This document shows positions 40,355 to 52,137 of a stretch of 64,000 bases of DNA, piece by piece (position 1 is the stretch's first letter; each line of letters starts with the position of its first letter). A program made the position numbers and the translations under genes. The DNA is from Neostapfia colusana. Taxonomy: Eukaryota; Streptophyta; Magnoliopsida; Poales; Poaceae. Location of the stretch: NCBI GenBank assembly GCA_030760725.1, contig JASWHV010000003.1:63817264-63881263 (forward strand). The letters run 5' to 3'. The notes beneath the pieces are model-generated. The model was given only the letters and a program-made list of their open reading frames with translations. It had not been told where the DNA came from and did not search any database.

Positions 40355-41349
40355 TCGCTTGAGGTTTAACGCACTAAAAAAGTCATCCTTTTCAAAAATT
40401 CAGTGAGGAACGAGTTAGTAGGCCATATAAGGGTTTTATTAGTGTATAGAAAGTGACATTACTAACCTATCTTCTTATGTCGTAAAATCATGCATCTCGG
40501 GACGTCATATGTCTTGGGGGGGTGCATGTAAGCGCTGTCCACCAGTGCGCACAAGCTGAAGGGTGGAGCCTCACGGGTGGCAGGTAACCCGACCCGCTTT
40601 AATATCCTCTACGACTCTTCATGTCGTTCGGGGTATTCGAGCAATGCCCTTCCCTGGCGTGCTTCGGGCAAATTTGGGAGACCCCGTCATGTGGTCAGTA
40701 ACGTGAACACGTAGCTCAAGGCGTGTTTGGCTTGAGAACACCAGTGCGAGTGATGACGGACGGGTGGATGAACTGTATTGGGACCGGGTTCGTTGTGCAG
40801 CCGGACCTGACGATTGAGTGGTTTATCTGCAGGTAGTCTGACCACGAATCAGAGCTCGCTTTAGGTTTAACACACTAAAAAAGTCATCTTTTTCAAAAAT
40901 TCGGTGAGGAACGAGTTAGTAGCCCATATAAGGATGTTATTAGTGTATAGAAAGTGGCATACTAACCTATCTGTTTATGTCAGAAAATCATGCATCTCGG
41001 GACGTCACATGTCTTGGGGGGTGCATGTAAGGGCTGTCCACTAGTGCGCACAAGCTAAAGGGTGGAGCCTCACGGGTGGAAGGTAACCCGACCCGCTTTA
41101 ATATCCTCTACGACTCTTCATGTCGTTTGGGGTATTCGAGCAACGCCCTTCCCTGGCATGCTTTGGGCAAATTTGGGAGACCCCGTCACGTGGTCAGTAA
41201 CGTGAACACGTAGCTCAAGGCGTGTTTGGCTTGAGAACACCTGTGCGAGTGATGACGGACGGGTGGATGAACTGTCTTGGGATCGGGTTCGTTGTGCAGC
41301 CGGACCTGACGATTGAGTGGTTTATCTGCAGGTAGTCTGACCACGAATC
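40350..41349 (+). repeat. 501-bp tandem duplication in the element C leader
   Basis: Unit 1 is 40350-40850 and unit 2 is 40851-41349, both starting AGAGCTCGCTT and ending GACCACGAATC. Unit 2 begins inside the PBS tail, so 8 of the 12 PBS bases (ATCAGAGC) recur at 40848-40855. The copies differ at a modest number of sites. Confidence 0.93.
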
Positions 41350-42308
41350 GGTAGACGAGTAGCATCCGTGTGCAAGAGACGTTTAATGCCACTGAACTAA
41401 CGGACCCGGCTAAGTCCGGTATAGGTTTTTCTTTGTGAGGAACGTAGTACCGACATGAACTGGTGACGCTTCGATGTCAAATCCCACTAAATGAGCAACT
41501 TCATTGTAAAACTTGAAAGTTTTAATCTAGAGCACTAAAACTTTGAGATAACTCCTTTCCTTAATCAGGATGTTCAAAGTTAACAAATTTTCAACTTATA
41601 GGGACAGAGTCCTCTGTTTTCAGCTGAAATAAAGCTGAAGTTAATCAGAGGTTATAGGTTGAGTTCTTTCGAGGTTGGGGTCATATGATACATTTATGGA
41701 ATTGGAAAAGCTTTACAACTTTTCTATTAATGTCCAGAGGTGGTTCATCCCTTAACCAGTCCAAAAATGCAGTAGAGTTGAAACTGTCCAGAAAACAGGG
41801 CAGGGCAAACACTCTCTGTAAATTGAGCATAACTTCCTGCATAAAAATCCAAAAATAGAAAATTAGGTAGTTATGAAAAGTTCATGAGATGGGTTACAAC
41901 TTTGTAACAAAAAGTTTTGTCAAATTTGGTGTAGAATTAACTGTAATTCTTGGATCAAATCAGTACCTCAAGCAGGGAGGTGCTGTCCAATTTTCTCCAG
42001 AAATTCTGTCAACTTTGACATCTCATAACTTTTGAACCAGGAAAGATCTTAGGCCAAGTAAATACTTTTTGGAAAGCTATTGATTAGCTTTAACTTTGAT
42101 GTTGAGCTACAGAATTGGATTTGCCTTTAGCATGGTCTAAATCAGGTTGAAATGCAAACTGGTCAGGGCTGTCAATTTCGGCAGTAGACCAGCAATCAAG
42201 TTGTTCTAAGTTTGAGTTGTGTTTCCAAGTTTTTATGAGTTCAATGACATGTTTTATGTTATAACTCAATGAACTATTGTTGAAATAAATATTTGACCGT
42301 TTTCAAAT
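41350..42308 (+). other. element C leader, non-coding
   Basis: AT-rich leader between the duplication and the extra ORF. No ORF or other feature is recognised. It ends with TGTTTCTACAG (42309-42319), a possible splice acceptor. Confidence 0.5.
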
Positions 42309-42349
42309 ATGTTTCTACAGATGACAGCGGATAGACAATTGGAGAACGG

Positions 42350-43246
42350 GTGGGTGGTATCCCACTGTTCTCACCGCGGCGGTTATCCGGAAGTGTTGAG
42401 GCAAATGCTTCAATATTTCGGGAAGGCGAGGAGGGGAACAAGACGTGGGCAATCCATGTCGAAGTTCCTGCAGGACCCATGCCACCCGGTTGGGCACCGT
42501 TCACCGTCACGGTGAGAGGTAGACAGCCGGAGGGAATGTGGCAAGTGGCAGCTCGCGACACCATGTCGCGTTTCTGCCGACTACACGTGAGAGCTATGGA
42601 GGGCACTACATACACGCTCGTTCCGGTGGAGGGACGAGATAATCATGTGTAGGGGGGAAGGTACAGGGAGGCAACAGATACGGGTTGCCCAAGGTACAAC
42701 CCCACGGAGGCAAATCTCAGCCTCCAGTTCAGAGCAGGAAAGGCCGTGATGGACAGCCAAGCTGTTCATACGGATTGTCTCGCCGTGAAGCTCAAGTAGA
42801 GCACCAGCCATGGAGACCATTTCGAGAGTGCTCACAGCGCACTCTGCAGTGTTCTCCTTCCGATGATAAAGCGACTGAACAAACAACATAATCAGTTGCA
42901 TCGTCTAAAGAAGGCAAAGAAGAAAAGTCGCGTCGACATTACGGCTTTGCAACAGCAAGTGCAAGCCTTGACCCAGCAAAATGAAGTCCTCACTCAAGAG
43001 CGTGATGACGCTATTGAGGAAGGACAAGGCTGGGAAGAGGACTACAACCAGGCCATGGACGAGGTGCATGTGTTGCAAGATGTACCTCCAGTAATGGGCC
43101 TACCTATGGTAGGTGCTGTACCCGTGGTTCTGGGTATCCCGGCGATGGGGAAACCTGAACCGGAAGAGGAGGTCATGGACCTGGAGCCACCAGCAGAGGT
43201 AGCGGAGGAGGACGACCCACAGGAGATCGAGTTCTACTTCGAGTAG
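42350..43246 (+). pseudogene. uncharacterised pre-gag ORF of element C
   Basis: One frame, broken only by TAG at 42650-42652 and near 42808. It encodes a first part (42350-42652) with EGNKTWAIHVEVPAG and GMWQVAARDTMSRFCR, a linker, and a coiled coil (42863-43050: ALQQQVQALTQQNEVL) with a Pro-rich acidic C terminus (DDPQEIEFYFE). It lies between the leader and gag. I do not know its function. The preserved frame across two single stops suggests it was a protein of about 300 residues. I recall similar unannotated grass proteins with coiled coils near chromovirus gag genes, but cannot verify this here. Confidence 0.6.
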
Positions 43247-43519
43247 TGAGTTACCGTTGCCAAGTAGGGCAGCGAGGGTGGTGTAGGAAAGACTTTTGTA
43301 ATCGGTGACATGTCGTGTAGACAGTAGTATATGTATAAGTAGTGACGACATGAGCACGACTTCTCGGAGACCCAAGAATAATGTATCTTGTATAAAGTTT
43401 ATTCTTTATCAATATATGTGAATGTTGTGCAAGTTATTCATATGTCACTTCAATACCTACTGTTTCATTTGGAATTTTAAGTATGACATGTGCTGATCGC
43501 TGCTGTTTTGAATTTTAGA

Positions 43520-44663
43520 ATGACTCACACTCGTGCCAACCCAGACGTTGGGGGTTCTAGTCAGGGGGGAGAGGTCTCCCAACAGCCTCCCGAGGACTCC
43601 TCGGGACAGCAACAGCAGCAGCAGCAACAGCAACAACCGCCACCGCCAACGGTTACATTGGCTGACATCGTTGCGGCGATGGCGGGTTCTGATCAGCAGC
43701 ACACGGAGTTGCTGCAGACCTTAATTGCGAATACGTCTCGACCGGAGAGACGTCAAGACCGAGAGGAGCGCCAACAAATCTCCTACTCTGATTTTCTAGC
43801 TACTCATCCCCCCGGTATTCTCAAGGGCGGATGAACCCCTCGATGCGGACAACTGGCTCCCCACGATGGAGATGAAGTTCAGGCTGCTCCAAGTGAGTGA
43901 GCAGCGCAAGACTCATTTCGCGGTCCAACAGCTTCAAGGATCCATGAGCGCTTGGTGGGCGAACTATTGTGCCTCGCAACCCACCGAGCGAGTTATGACC
44001 TGGGCGGAGTTTCGGACGGCCTTTAGGGCCTATCACATACCGCCGGGTCTTATGAAGAGGAAGACGCAGGAGTTCCTTCACCTGCAGCAAGGAAGCAGGA
44101 ATGCACTGGAATACTCCAGGGCGTTCGATGAGCTCGCGCTCTACGCGTCATATCACGCCGATACTAACGAGAAGCGGCGGGATCATTTTTACCAGGGGCT
44201 TAACCCGCTCCTGAAGGACAAGCTGGCGATGTTCAATCGCGGCAGCCTCAAGGATATTATTGATGTTGCGATTGTTCAGGAGGACTCCGGCAAGGAGTTA
44301 GCGGCGGCGGAGCGGAAGCGAAGCACGCCGCAAAGCAGCAGAGAAGGAGGTGGTCCTTCTCAAAAATACCGGATGGTGTATCGCTCACCATCGGGTCAAC
44401 GCTGGCGGCCACCACAGAGGCCGATGCCATTCCGCAATCGGCCATATTCTCCACCGGCATTCAGGCCGACATTACCAGCACCACCTCCGCAGCAACAACA
44501 GCATCAGCGGGCGATGCCGCGTACATTTGCACCTCAGAAGCGCATGCCGGGCTTTCGTCCCCCAAGCACCGGCCAGTCAGCAGCCACATGCTACAAATGT
44601 GGTCGCCCAGGACACTTCGCCAACAACTGTCCTAAGAGGCAAGGCGGCGGAGTAGCACCATAG
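43520..44663 (+). pseudogene. gag: element C gag (frameshifted)
   Basis: ATG at 43520 directly after TTTTAGA. N-terminal region with poly-Gln/Pro (43605-43650). The frame shifts at a six-C run (43808-43813): upstream is read in one frame and FRLLQVSEQRKTHFAVQQL onward in the next. The capsid core shows WAEFRTAFRAYHIP, FLHLQQGSRNALEYSRAF and FYQGLNPLLKDKL. The CCHC knuckle CYKCGRPGHFANNC is at about 44590-44630. TAG at 44661-44663 ends it, but the same frame runs on into protease, so this stop may be a mutation in an original gag-pol fusion. Confidence 0.88.
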
Positions 44664-46430
44664 TTTCCGGGGAGGAATCAGCCCCGGAACCCCACTAATG
44701 CGCGGCGGGCAAATCCTAAGCCCGGCACCGTCCACCAACTCGCCATAGAGGACGTGACGGAGGGAGAGCCAATCCTTGCAGGTATGTTCCAACTCCACCA
44801 GCATCCCACTATAGTATTATTTGATTCAGGCGCCACGCATAGTTTCATTAGCCAAGCGTTCATTGCTAAATACAGCTTGCAAATACTACCCACCGAAAGT
44901 CCATACTCAATTTGTTCACCGGGTGGGAAAATTTCAGCAAGCATGATGGTTCCAAAAGCGCCATTATGCTTAGAGGGTAGAGTATACCCTACGTCTCTCA
45001 TAGTTTTAGAAGGACAGAAGGTCGATGTCATCCTAGGGATGTCATGGTTAACCCGCCACGGCGCTGTTTTAGACACCGTCCTACGAGTCATGCATTTGAA
45101 CTCAGAAGTGCACGAGTCGCACTCTTTATTTCTGGACAGTCCAGGAATAAAACTTCCAAGTGTATATCAATCCACAACCATCAGATTGGAAGACATTCCA
45201 GTAGTCCTTGAGTTCCCTGACATGTTCCCGGATGATTTACCGTGGATGCCGCCCGACCGAGAGGTGGAGTTCAAGATTGAACTTGCACCGGGAACTATGC
45301 CAATATCCCGGAGGCCGTACAAGATGGCGCCCAAGGAATTGGCTGAACTGAAGACGCAGTTAACGGACCTGCTGGAGAAGGGTTTTATTAGGCCGAGCTC
45401 CTCACCATGGGGCTGTTCGGCATTATTTGTAAAGAGGAAGGATGAAACATTGCGGCTTTGCGTGGACTATCGTCCACTAAACGCCGTAACCATCAAGAAC
45501 AAGTGCCCATTGCCACGGATCGACATGTTGTTTGATCAGTTGGTCGAAGCAAGGATCTTTTCCAAGATGGACTTAAGATCCGGGTACCATCAGATTAAGA
45601 TACGGGCTGAGGATATTCCGAAGACGGCTTTCTCGACGAGGTACGGACTTTATGAGTACTTGGTCATGTCCTTCGGCCTCACCAATGCTCCAGCTCACTT
45701 CATGTACTTAATGAACTCGGTATTCATGCCGGAGCTGGACAAGTTTGTTATGGTCTTCATCGACGACATATTGGTACATTCCAAGTCAGAGGAAGAACAC
45801 GTGAAGCATCTGCGTATAGTCTGGCAACGGCTGTGGGATCACAAACTATACGCAAAATTCAGCAAGTGTGAATTCTGGATATCACAAGTGCCTTTCCTCG
45901 GGCATATAATCTCAGCGGAGGGCATCGCTGTAGACCCGAGTAAGATCACACAAGTGCTGAATTGGAAGTCCCCCAGAACTGTTCACGAGGTACGGAGTTT
46001 CCTCAGACTCGCGTGATATTATCGGAGATTCATTCCGAACTTCTCGAAGATTGCCGAGCCTATGACAGAGCTGCTGAAGAAGGCTACCAAATATGTTTGG
46101 AGTCCAGCATGTGAAGCAGCGTTCTAGGCATTAGTGAAGCACCTAACATCAGCACCGGTTTTGGCGCAGCCAGACACAACAAAACCGTTCGATGTGTACT
46201 GCGATGCATCCGTCATTGGGCTCGGATGCGTGCTGATGCAAGACCGAAGAGTGGTTGTGTATGGATCACAGCAGCTCAGGAACCATGAGCAAAATTATCC
46301 AACTCATGACTTAGAGCTCGCTGCCGTGGTACTCGCACTCAAAATGTGGAGGCACTACCTACTCGGTAACCTCGTGCATTTAATACCGACCACAAAAGCC
46401 TCAAGTACATATTCACTCAGAAAGAGCTGA
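44664..46430 (+). pseudogene. pol: element C protease, reverse transcriptase and RNase H
   Basis: Same frame as the second part of gag. Protease: VLFDSGATHSF near 44820 and VDVILGMSWL. RT: WGCSALFVKRKDETLRLCVDYR, FSKMDLRSGYHQIKI, LVMSFGLTNAPAHF and active site VFIDDILVHS (Asp-Asp 45762-45767, intact). TGA at 46014 and TAG at 46125 interrupt it. RNase H: PFDVYCDASVIGLGCVL, then LKMWRHYLLGN. A one-base shift near 46380 moves the YTDHKSL region out of frame. Confidence 0.92.
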
Positions 46431-46432
46431 AC

Positions 46433-48063
46433 ATGAGGCAGCGAAGATGGTTAGAGTTGATAAAGGATTACAAAATAGAGATCCATTATCACCCCAGTAA
46501 AGCGAAGGTAGTGGCAGATGCGCTGAGTCGCAATTCACACGTCAACAATCTGACCATCACACCGTTGGAAAAGAGCGAGTCACCATTGCATGTGCTTCCA
46601 CATGGAGCTCTCTACAACTTAGCCTTGATTCCCACCATCCGTGAAGAGCTAGCGGCAGCTCAGAAACATGACAAGGGCATGTCGCATTTGCGGAGACGTG
46701 TAGACAGTGGGGAACTGAAATGTTTAAGGAAAGACGGAGACGGCATCCTATGGTTCAAGGACCGGATTGTCGTACCCCGTAACCCGGAGTTACGGAAGAA
46801 AATCTTTGATGAGGATCACTTGTCAAAGTTTTCTATTCACCCCGGCAGCAACAAAACGTATCAAGAACTCAGAAAAAAGTTCTGGTGGACACGAATGAAG
46901 CGGGAGATCGCAAAATATGTGCCCGAATGTGATACATGTCGAAGGGTGAAGGCAGACCAAATGAGAAAACCGGGACTGCTACAACCGTCGGGCGTTCCTT
47001 CCTGGAAGTGGGAAGATGTGAGCATGGACTTCATCGTCGGTTTACCCACCACGTTTCAGAAGCATGATTCTGTGTGGGTGATCGTCGACCGGCTCACCAA
47101 GGTTGCCCATTTTATCCCGGTTAACACCAACTACAACGCCAAGAAGTATGCTGAATTGTACATCTCACGGATCTTATGCTTGTACGGCGTACCCCGCACC
47201 ATCATATCGGATCGGGGCACTTTATTTGTGTCCCGTTTTTGGGAGCAGCTACATGCTTCTTTGGGGACGAAACTGATCCGTAGTTCAGCGTACCACCCGC
47301 AGACGGATGGGCAAACCGAGCGGGTAAATCAGATTTTAGAGGATATGCTACGAGCTTGTGCTATCAACCACGGTAAGAATTGGGATGATCACTTACCGTT
47401 AGCCGAGTTCTTATAAAACAATGGGTACCAAGCCAGCATCAAGATGGCGCCTTATGAGGCGTTATACGGAAGAAAATGTCGCACACCGCTGAATTGGTGT
47501 GAGTCTGGCGAAAGGGTCACCTTCGGAATTGATCTTGTCAACAATGCGGAGGAAAAGGTTCGGCTGATCCAAGCAAACCTAAAAGCCGCCCAATCCCAAC
47601 AAAAACTGTATGCGGACCGGAGAAGACGTCCTTTACAATTCGAAGTCGGGGATCACGTATATCTACGTGTGTCTTCAACAAAGGGCGTGAACAGATTCGG
47701 GGTGATAGGAAAGTTGGCACCCCAATTCATCGGTCCGTTCCAGATTGAGGGAAGATGTGCATCAGTTGCATACCGGCGACACTTTTCGGTGTGCACGACG
47801 TCTTTCACATTTCTCAGCTGAGGAAGTGTCTTAAGCTATCAACTACCATTCACCTGGAGGATATTGAAGAACTGAAACCGGATCTCATATATAGGGAGGA
47901 ACCAGTTCAGATAATTGATGAAAAGGCCCGAACCACACGCAACTGTACGTTGTGGTTCTACAAAGTTCTATGGAGTAATCACTCCATAGACGAAGCGACA
48001 TGGGAGAGCGAAGGGTTCCTTCGCGCTAACTACCCAGACTTTTTCGCGTCACACATACGGTAA
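46433..48063 (+). pseudogene. int: element C integrase and chromodomain-like tail
   Basis: Begins with the RNase H end (HYHPSKAKVVADALS). Zinc finger HLSKFSIHPGSNK ... CDTCRRVKA, core DFIVGL (Asp), ISDRGTLF (Asp), ERVNQILEDM (Glu). TAA at 47414-47416 cuts the frame just after PLAEF; it reopens at 47444 (MAPYEALYGRKC) with GKLAPQFIGPF. A shift near 47770 leads to the final frame with FHISQLRKC, a Val-Gln-Ile-Ile-Asp motif and LWSNHSIDEATWE, the chromodomain-like end. Ends at 48061. Confidence 0.9.
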
Positions 48064-48120
48064 TTTTCCACCGTCCTCTCTTTCTAATTTTCACCTTATA
48101 ATCTCGAGGCGAGATTCTTT

Positions 48121-48134
48121 TAAGGGGGGAGGAA
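48121..48134 (+). other. polypurine tract of element C
   Basis: TAAGGGGGGAGGAA, adjoining the 3' LTR start TGTAAGGGCC at 48135. Confidence 0.9.
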
Positions 48135-51100
48135 TGTAAGGGCCTAAGTTTTGCACACATCCAAAGTGTTCATCGCACCACACACACCTCATTTGAGGAA
48201 AAGTTATGAACACATTTGAAGAGCAAGTAATCACAATCAATATGGTCATTAGAGGATGAACTCACTAAATGCAAAAGTGGTATTTCCCACATGCATCATA
48301 TAGGGGCTGAGCTTATGAAAAACTCCTACACCTTTCTAGGAATGCTCATGCCAAAATTTCACCCAAATCCAAAACCTTTTTGAGGTGTTTTTGGGTGTAA
48401 CTAGAAAGAGGCTAGTTTGAACTCAAATTCAAATTCAAACTACTTCCATCCCATTAATTCAAAAGTGGGAGGCGTATTCATACTCAGCACATTTTTGTGA
48501 GCTCACACACAAATTTTCACTCTATTTGGAGTTGATATTCACATGAGCTAATTTTAGCAAATTCAAATTCAGTTTGAATTTCAAACTGCATATGTGCTGA
48601 AATTATATTCAAACACTTCATAATTTGAATTCTATCAAGTTCAAATGGGCATTTGGTAGATAATTCAAATTCCAAAGGGTATTAGTGGGACTACTGTTTA
48701 GAGCAGTGGGACGAAGTTAATTTCAGTGGTTAAAATGGAAGTGGGTCCCACCTGTCAGCCTCACTAGCAGTTTAACTGACTGAAGAACAGGGCACTCGGT
48801 TTCTCGGGCCAGAGCTGCGGTCGCCACCGAGCTGATCGCCGCTGCCAGCTCCTGCTAGGCCTGCGCCGTGTTCAACCGACGTTGCCTCCCTCTTATCCCC
48901 GAAGCCGAGCTGGCTGGAAGCAGAGACGCCCAGTTCTTCACTCCTCGTGCAAGAAAACGTTGACTCGCCGCCGCTCTCTCGGATTTGATCGGAGAGCCAG
49001 CAACCACAGCCTCCCCACTCCCTCCAAGCTGCAAAACGGTACTATAGACTCTCCTCCTCCTTCACCGTCGTAGGAATCAGCCATGTTCGGTTGCTCTCGT
49101 CCCATACCGAAAGTTTTTCTGGTGACCTAAGCTTTGCCGCATCTCGGGCTCCCGTGGACAGCCTAAACGGGAAAGTGTCATGCCGAATCTAAGGCATCCC
49201 CAGACGTGTTAGGGTCTTGTGTTGCTCACCCCCAAACCACAGCCCGAGTGGTTGATCACCGGCGATGAATTTCGTTTTTCCCTTCCATTCGGCGCAGACT
49301 GACCTTCGGGTGTGGATCCGCCAAATTCTCGTTCCATAGTTGTTTAGAGATCCTCAAACTGCACCTACACAAGCTAGGCTTGGTAGCGAGCAACATTCAT
49401 TCGCAGTCCTAGCAAGAAAACCTTGGTAGACCGGCCAATTCTAGCTTTTCTACCGGCGCTAAGGGCGGAAGCTGTAGGGCGCATTGTGAGAGCTCACCTA
49501 GGACCTCTTCCGAGCTGCCTTGAGCCCATGTCAATCTTCCCTAGGGTACACTGATGCTCTACGACCGATAGCTCGATCTTTTGGGGTGCTAGGAAGTCTG
49601 GCTGACACGGCCGAAGTTCTTCCGAAACCGCCGCTCGTCGCTGGCCATGTTCCGGTGATTGTCACGTCGAGCTAAGTCCAGCACCGTGTTCCCCGTGTGG
49701 GATTAAGCAGAGGCGGCAAAAATCGTGGAGTTTAGCACATGGCAAAGCCCCTCCGGCGAGCACTCCAGTGAAGGGGGCGGCGGCCGAGCGCGGGAGGTTG
49801 GGAGGTAGACGAAGCTCCCGGTCCCACGTGTCAGCGGCCGGTGATTTAAAAATCGGGGATCAGCTGTGGCACCGGATTTGCTGTGGCTGTGCGTGAAGCA
49901 CTCCGTAGCCCCGTGTGTCGGCCGCTGAGGAGTTGACACGTAGCCCCGGTCCCACACGCAGCGATTTGAACGTTTCCCCGGTTTTCAGATTTGGTTCAAA
50001 CTTCAAACCCACATAACTTTGGCTAGGAAACTCCAAATCGAGTGAACCAAATTTTGTTGGATTCAGCTCTCTGAGAACTTTACAACAAATCAAGTTTTCA
50101 CTTTATGAAAATCCTTATTTCTCCATAATTAATTCTTCAAAATTTAAACTGTTTAGAATTTTAACTGGAGAACGCTTTGGTGGAAAATTATGAAATTTGG
50201 CTAGAATTTTAACTGGAGAACCCTAGTGGTGTGCTTAATAAAACTGTTCCTGAGAAAATGGAAAATGTCCATAAACATTTTCAGAATTTCCCTAAAATTG
50301 TTTAGCTCATATCTTTACCTAGGAACTTTCAAATTAAGTGAAACTAACTCCATTAGAACCCTCTGAAAATCTAGTTTTCAGAAAGTCATGGCTTGCTCCA
50401 TGAAAATCCCTAGAACACCCTAAGGGCTCCAATTAAGGCCAAGTACACAATTATTTGTGGAGGGTTCAAATGAGCTGTGCTGCAAATGAAACTTGGTCAA
50501 GTCTCTGTTTAGGTTGTATCCAAACCACAGAAAAAGTTTCAGAGGCATTGGGCCTGTATAGCAGTACTTATGGTCTTATCAACTTCAATATCAAATTTAA
50601 ATGCATTCAAATTGATACATGTATGTATTATCTCATGTAGTCGCTAAGGTTGAGGAGGAGCCCGAAGTCTTAGACTTCATCACTCCAGAGGAACAGCTAG
50701 ACTACGACCCAGAGCAGCAAGGCAAGCTCCGGTTTGCATTAACCATTTATACAAATTTTACTGTTTTGAGAACTTACTTGAGCACCCACTTAAATTTTGC
50801 ATTAGAGTCTTGTTTGAAAACCCAAATGCATAGCCAAGAAAACCTTGGGTTGGGCTTAGGTGTTTAAACATCGACTATCTACTGCAATGCTAAGTTAGTG
50901 TAGGATTCGTTACAAGTCGAGTAGTTGGAACTGCTCGCGAGGATAGGCTAGAGGCGCACTACTCGGGTAAAGGTAGCAAATGAAACACATGGCAAGAAAA
51001 ATGAGACCGAGTGAAGAGTAAGGGCAGCAGGACGTTGGGGCCTGGGTGCCATAGCTCCGCTTGTATCAATTGAGGACTGAGCCGTGTGCGGATCTGTTGA

Positions 51101-52132
51101 ACAAGATAGAACAGTACCAAAGACCTACCGGATATATGGGAACCGGGAAACCGATGTAACTCGGGTAGCTGGGTGTTGAGGCATAGCTGGTCGTTCAGAG
51201 GGTAGGTTGAGAGCTTGAGGTGTAAATCGGCTGGCGGCACTGCAGATGCGCGCACAGAGACCTCTTGCTCGGGATGATTGGACCGGTTCAACATTTGGCT
51301 GACGGGTGAAAGGTGGTTGCGTATGACGTCCGTGATGGTTGCTGTAGGCAACATCAAGTACGGGCGTACGTGACAGGTTATTCGGGTAACCCTGCAGGTG
51401 TAAATCGATTATAATCGTCGTCCCTTACGGTCAGTGAGTACCACTTGTTCACTGTACCGTGACGTAGAAAGAACAGGCTAGAGTCATGTAAAAGTTGCTG
51501 ACTGAAAGCTATATTTGATTGTTAATGACTTGTTGTAGTTTAGAGCTAATTAAAGTTCTTTTCAACCTTGGGCAATGTACATGAGAGAAATGTGTTTCTT
51601 GTTTGATTGTGTCTCTCTCATGTGCCCTAGTGTGATGTTCTCCACAACTTGCTGCTAAAACTTGAAAGTAAGGTTCAAATAATTAGGCGAGTCCTTTGCA
51701 ACTTATTTACCTCATGTACTCTGAAACCCCTCATGTAGAAGTTTCATGTATAGGAGACACGGGTCAGACTTGCTGAGCCATCGTGCTCACTGCTTGTGTT
51801 TGAAGCTTTTGCAGGGTTTTATGAGAAAGGGACTCCCGAGGAGGAGACGGAACCCCAAGAGGGAAATCCTATCGAGTGGGAGTCGTGCACGCCGCCGAGT
51901 TAGTGTGCGTGTATGCTAGAGGGGACACGTTCACGGGCTGAACGTGAACTCGATGCGTAGTCTACGCCTGCGCGTGTAAAATGAACATGTTTTATTGTAA
52001 GAATGTTCATAAACTCGTTTATGTAATACAACTTTGCTTCCGCTTTGTATCTTTGATGTGCGTTATCCGGTGTTGTGCAACGCAGCACCCCTCAGCATGA
52101 TCCTGGCTCGACGAGGCCGTGAGGCCGTGTCA
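48135..52132 (+). repeat. 3' LTR of element C
   Basis: 3998 bp, ending GTGAGGCCGTGTCA then the CGTAT duplication. It parallels the 5' LTR throughout, including the acidic open stretch and the TGAGC stem near 51774. It differs by the 45-bp insertion at 48868-48912 and a rearranged segment near 50190-50220. Confidence 0.92.
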
Positions 52133-52137
52133 CGTAT

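Larger units (their letters stand above)
36349..52132 (+). mobile_element. complete chromovirus-type Gypsy retrotransposon, element C
   Basis: 15,784 bp, flanked by CGTAT at 36344-36348 and 52133-52137. LTRs 36349-40339 and 48135-52132 (3991 and 3998 bp), PBS, leader with a 501-bp duplication, an extra ORF, gag, pol with chromodomain-like end, and PPT. In the first 230 bp the LTRs differ at about six sites, so roughly 97% identity and a fairly recent insertion. The coding region has at least seven lesions, so it is not autonomous now. Confidence 0.93.

Noticed and set aside
42309..42515. ORF 42309-42515 as the true start of the pre-gag gene
   Set aside because: The frame at 42350 has better protein-like content and continues in phase to the coiled coil; the 42309 frame ends without any feature.
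44661..44663. TAG between gag and pol of element C as programmed readthrough
   Set aside because: The following bases (TTTCCG) do not fit known readthrough contexts and many other stops occur in this pol; a simple mutation is more likely.
36349..52132. Element C as a centromeric (CRM) retrotransposon
   Set aside because: The integrase tail looks like the Tekay/Del chromodomain and the LTRs are about 4 kb; I saw no centromeric-targeting motif and no satellite around it.
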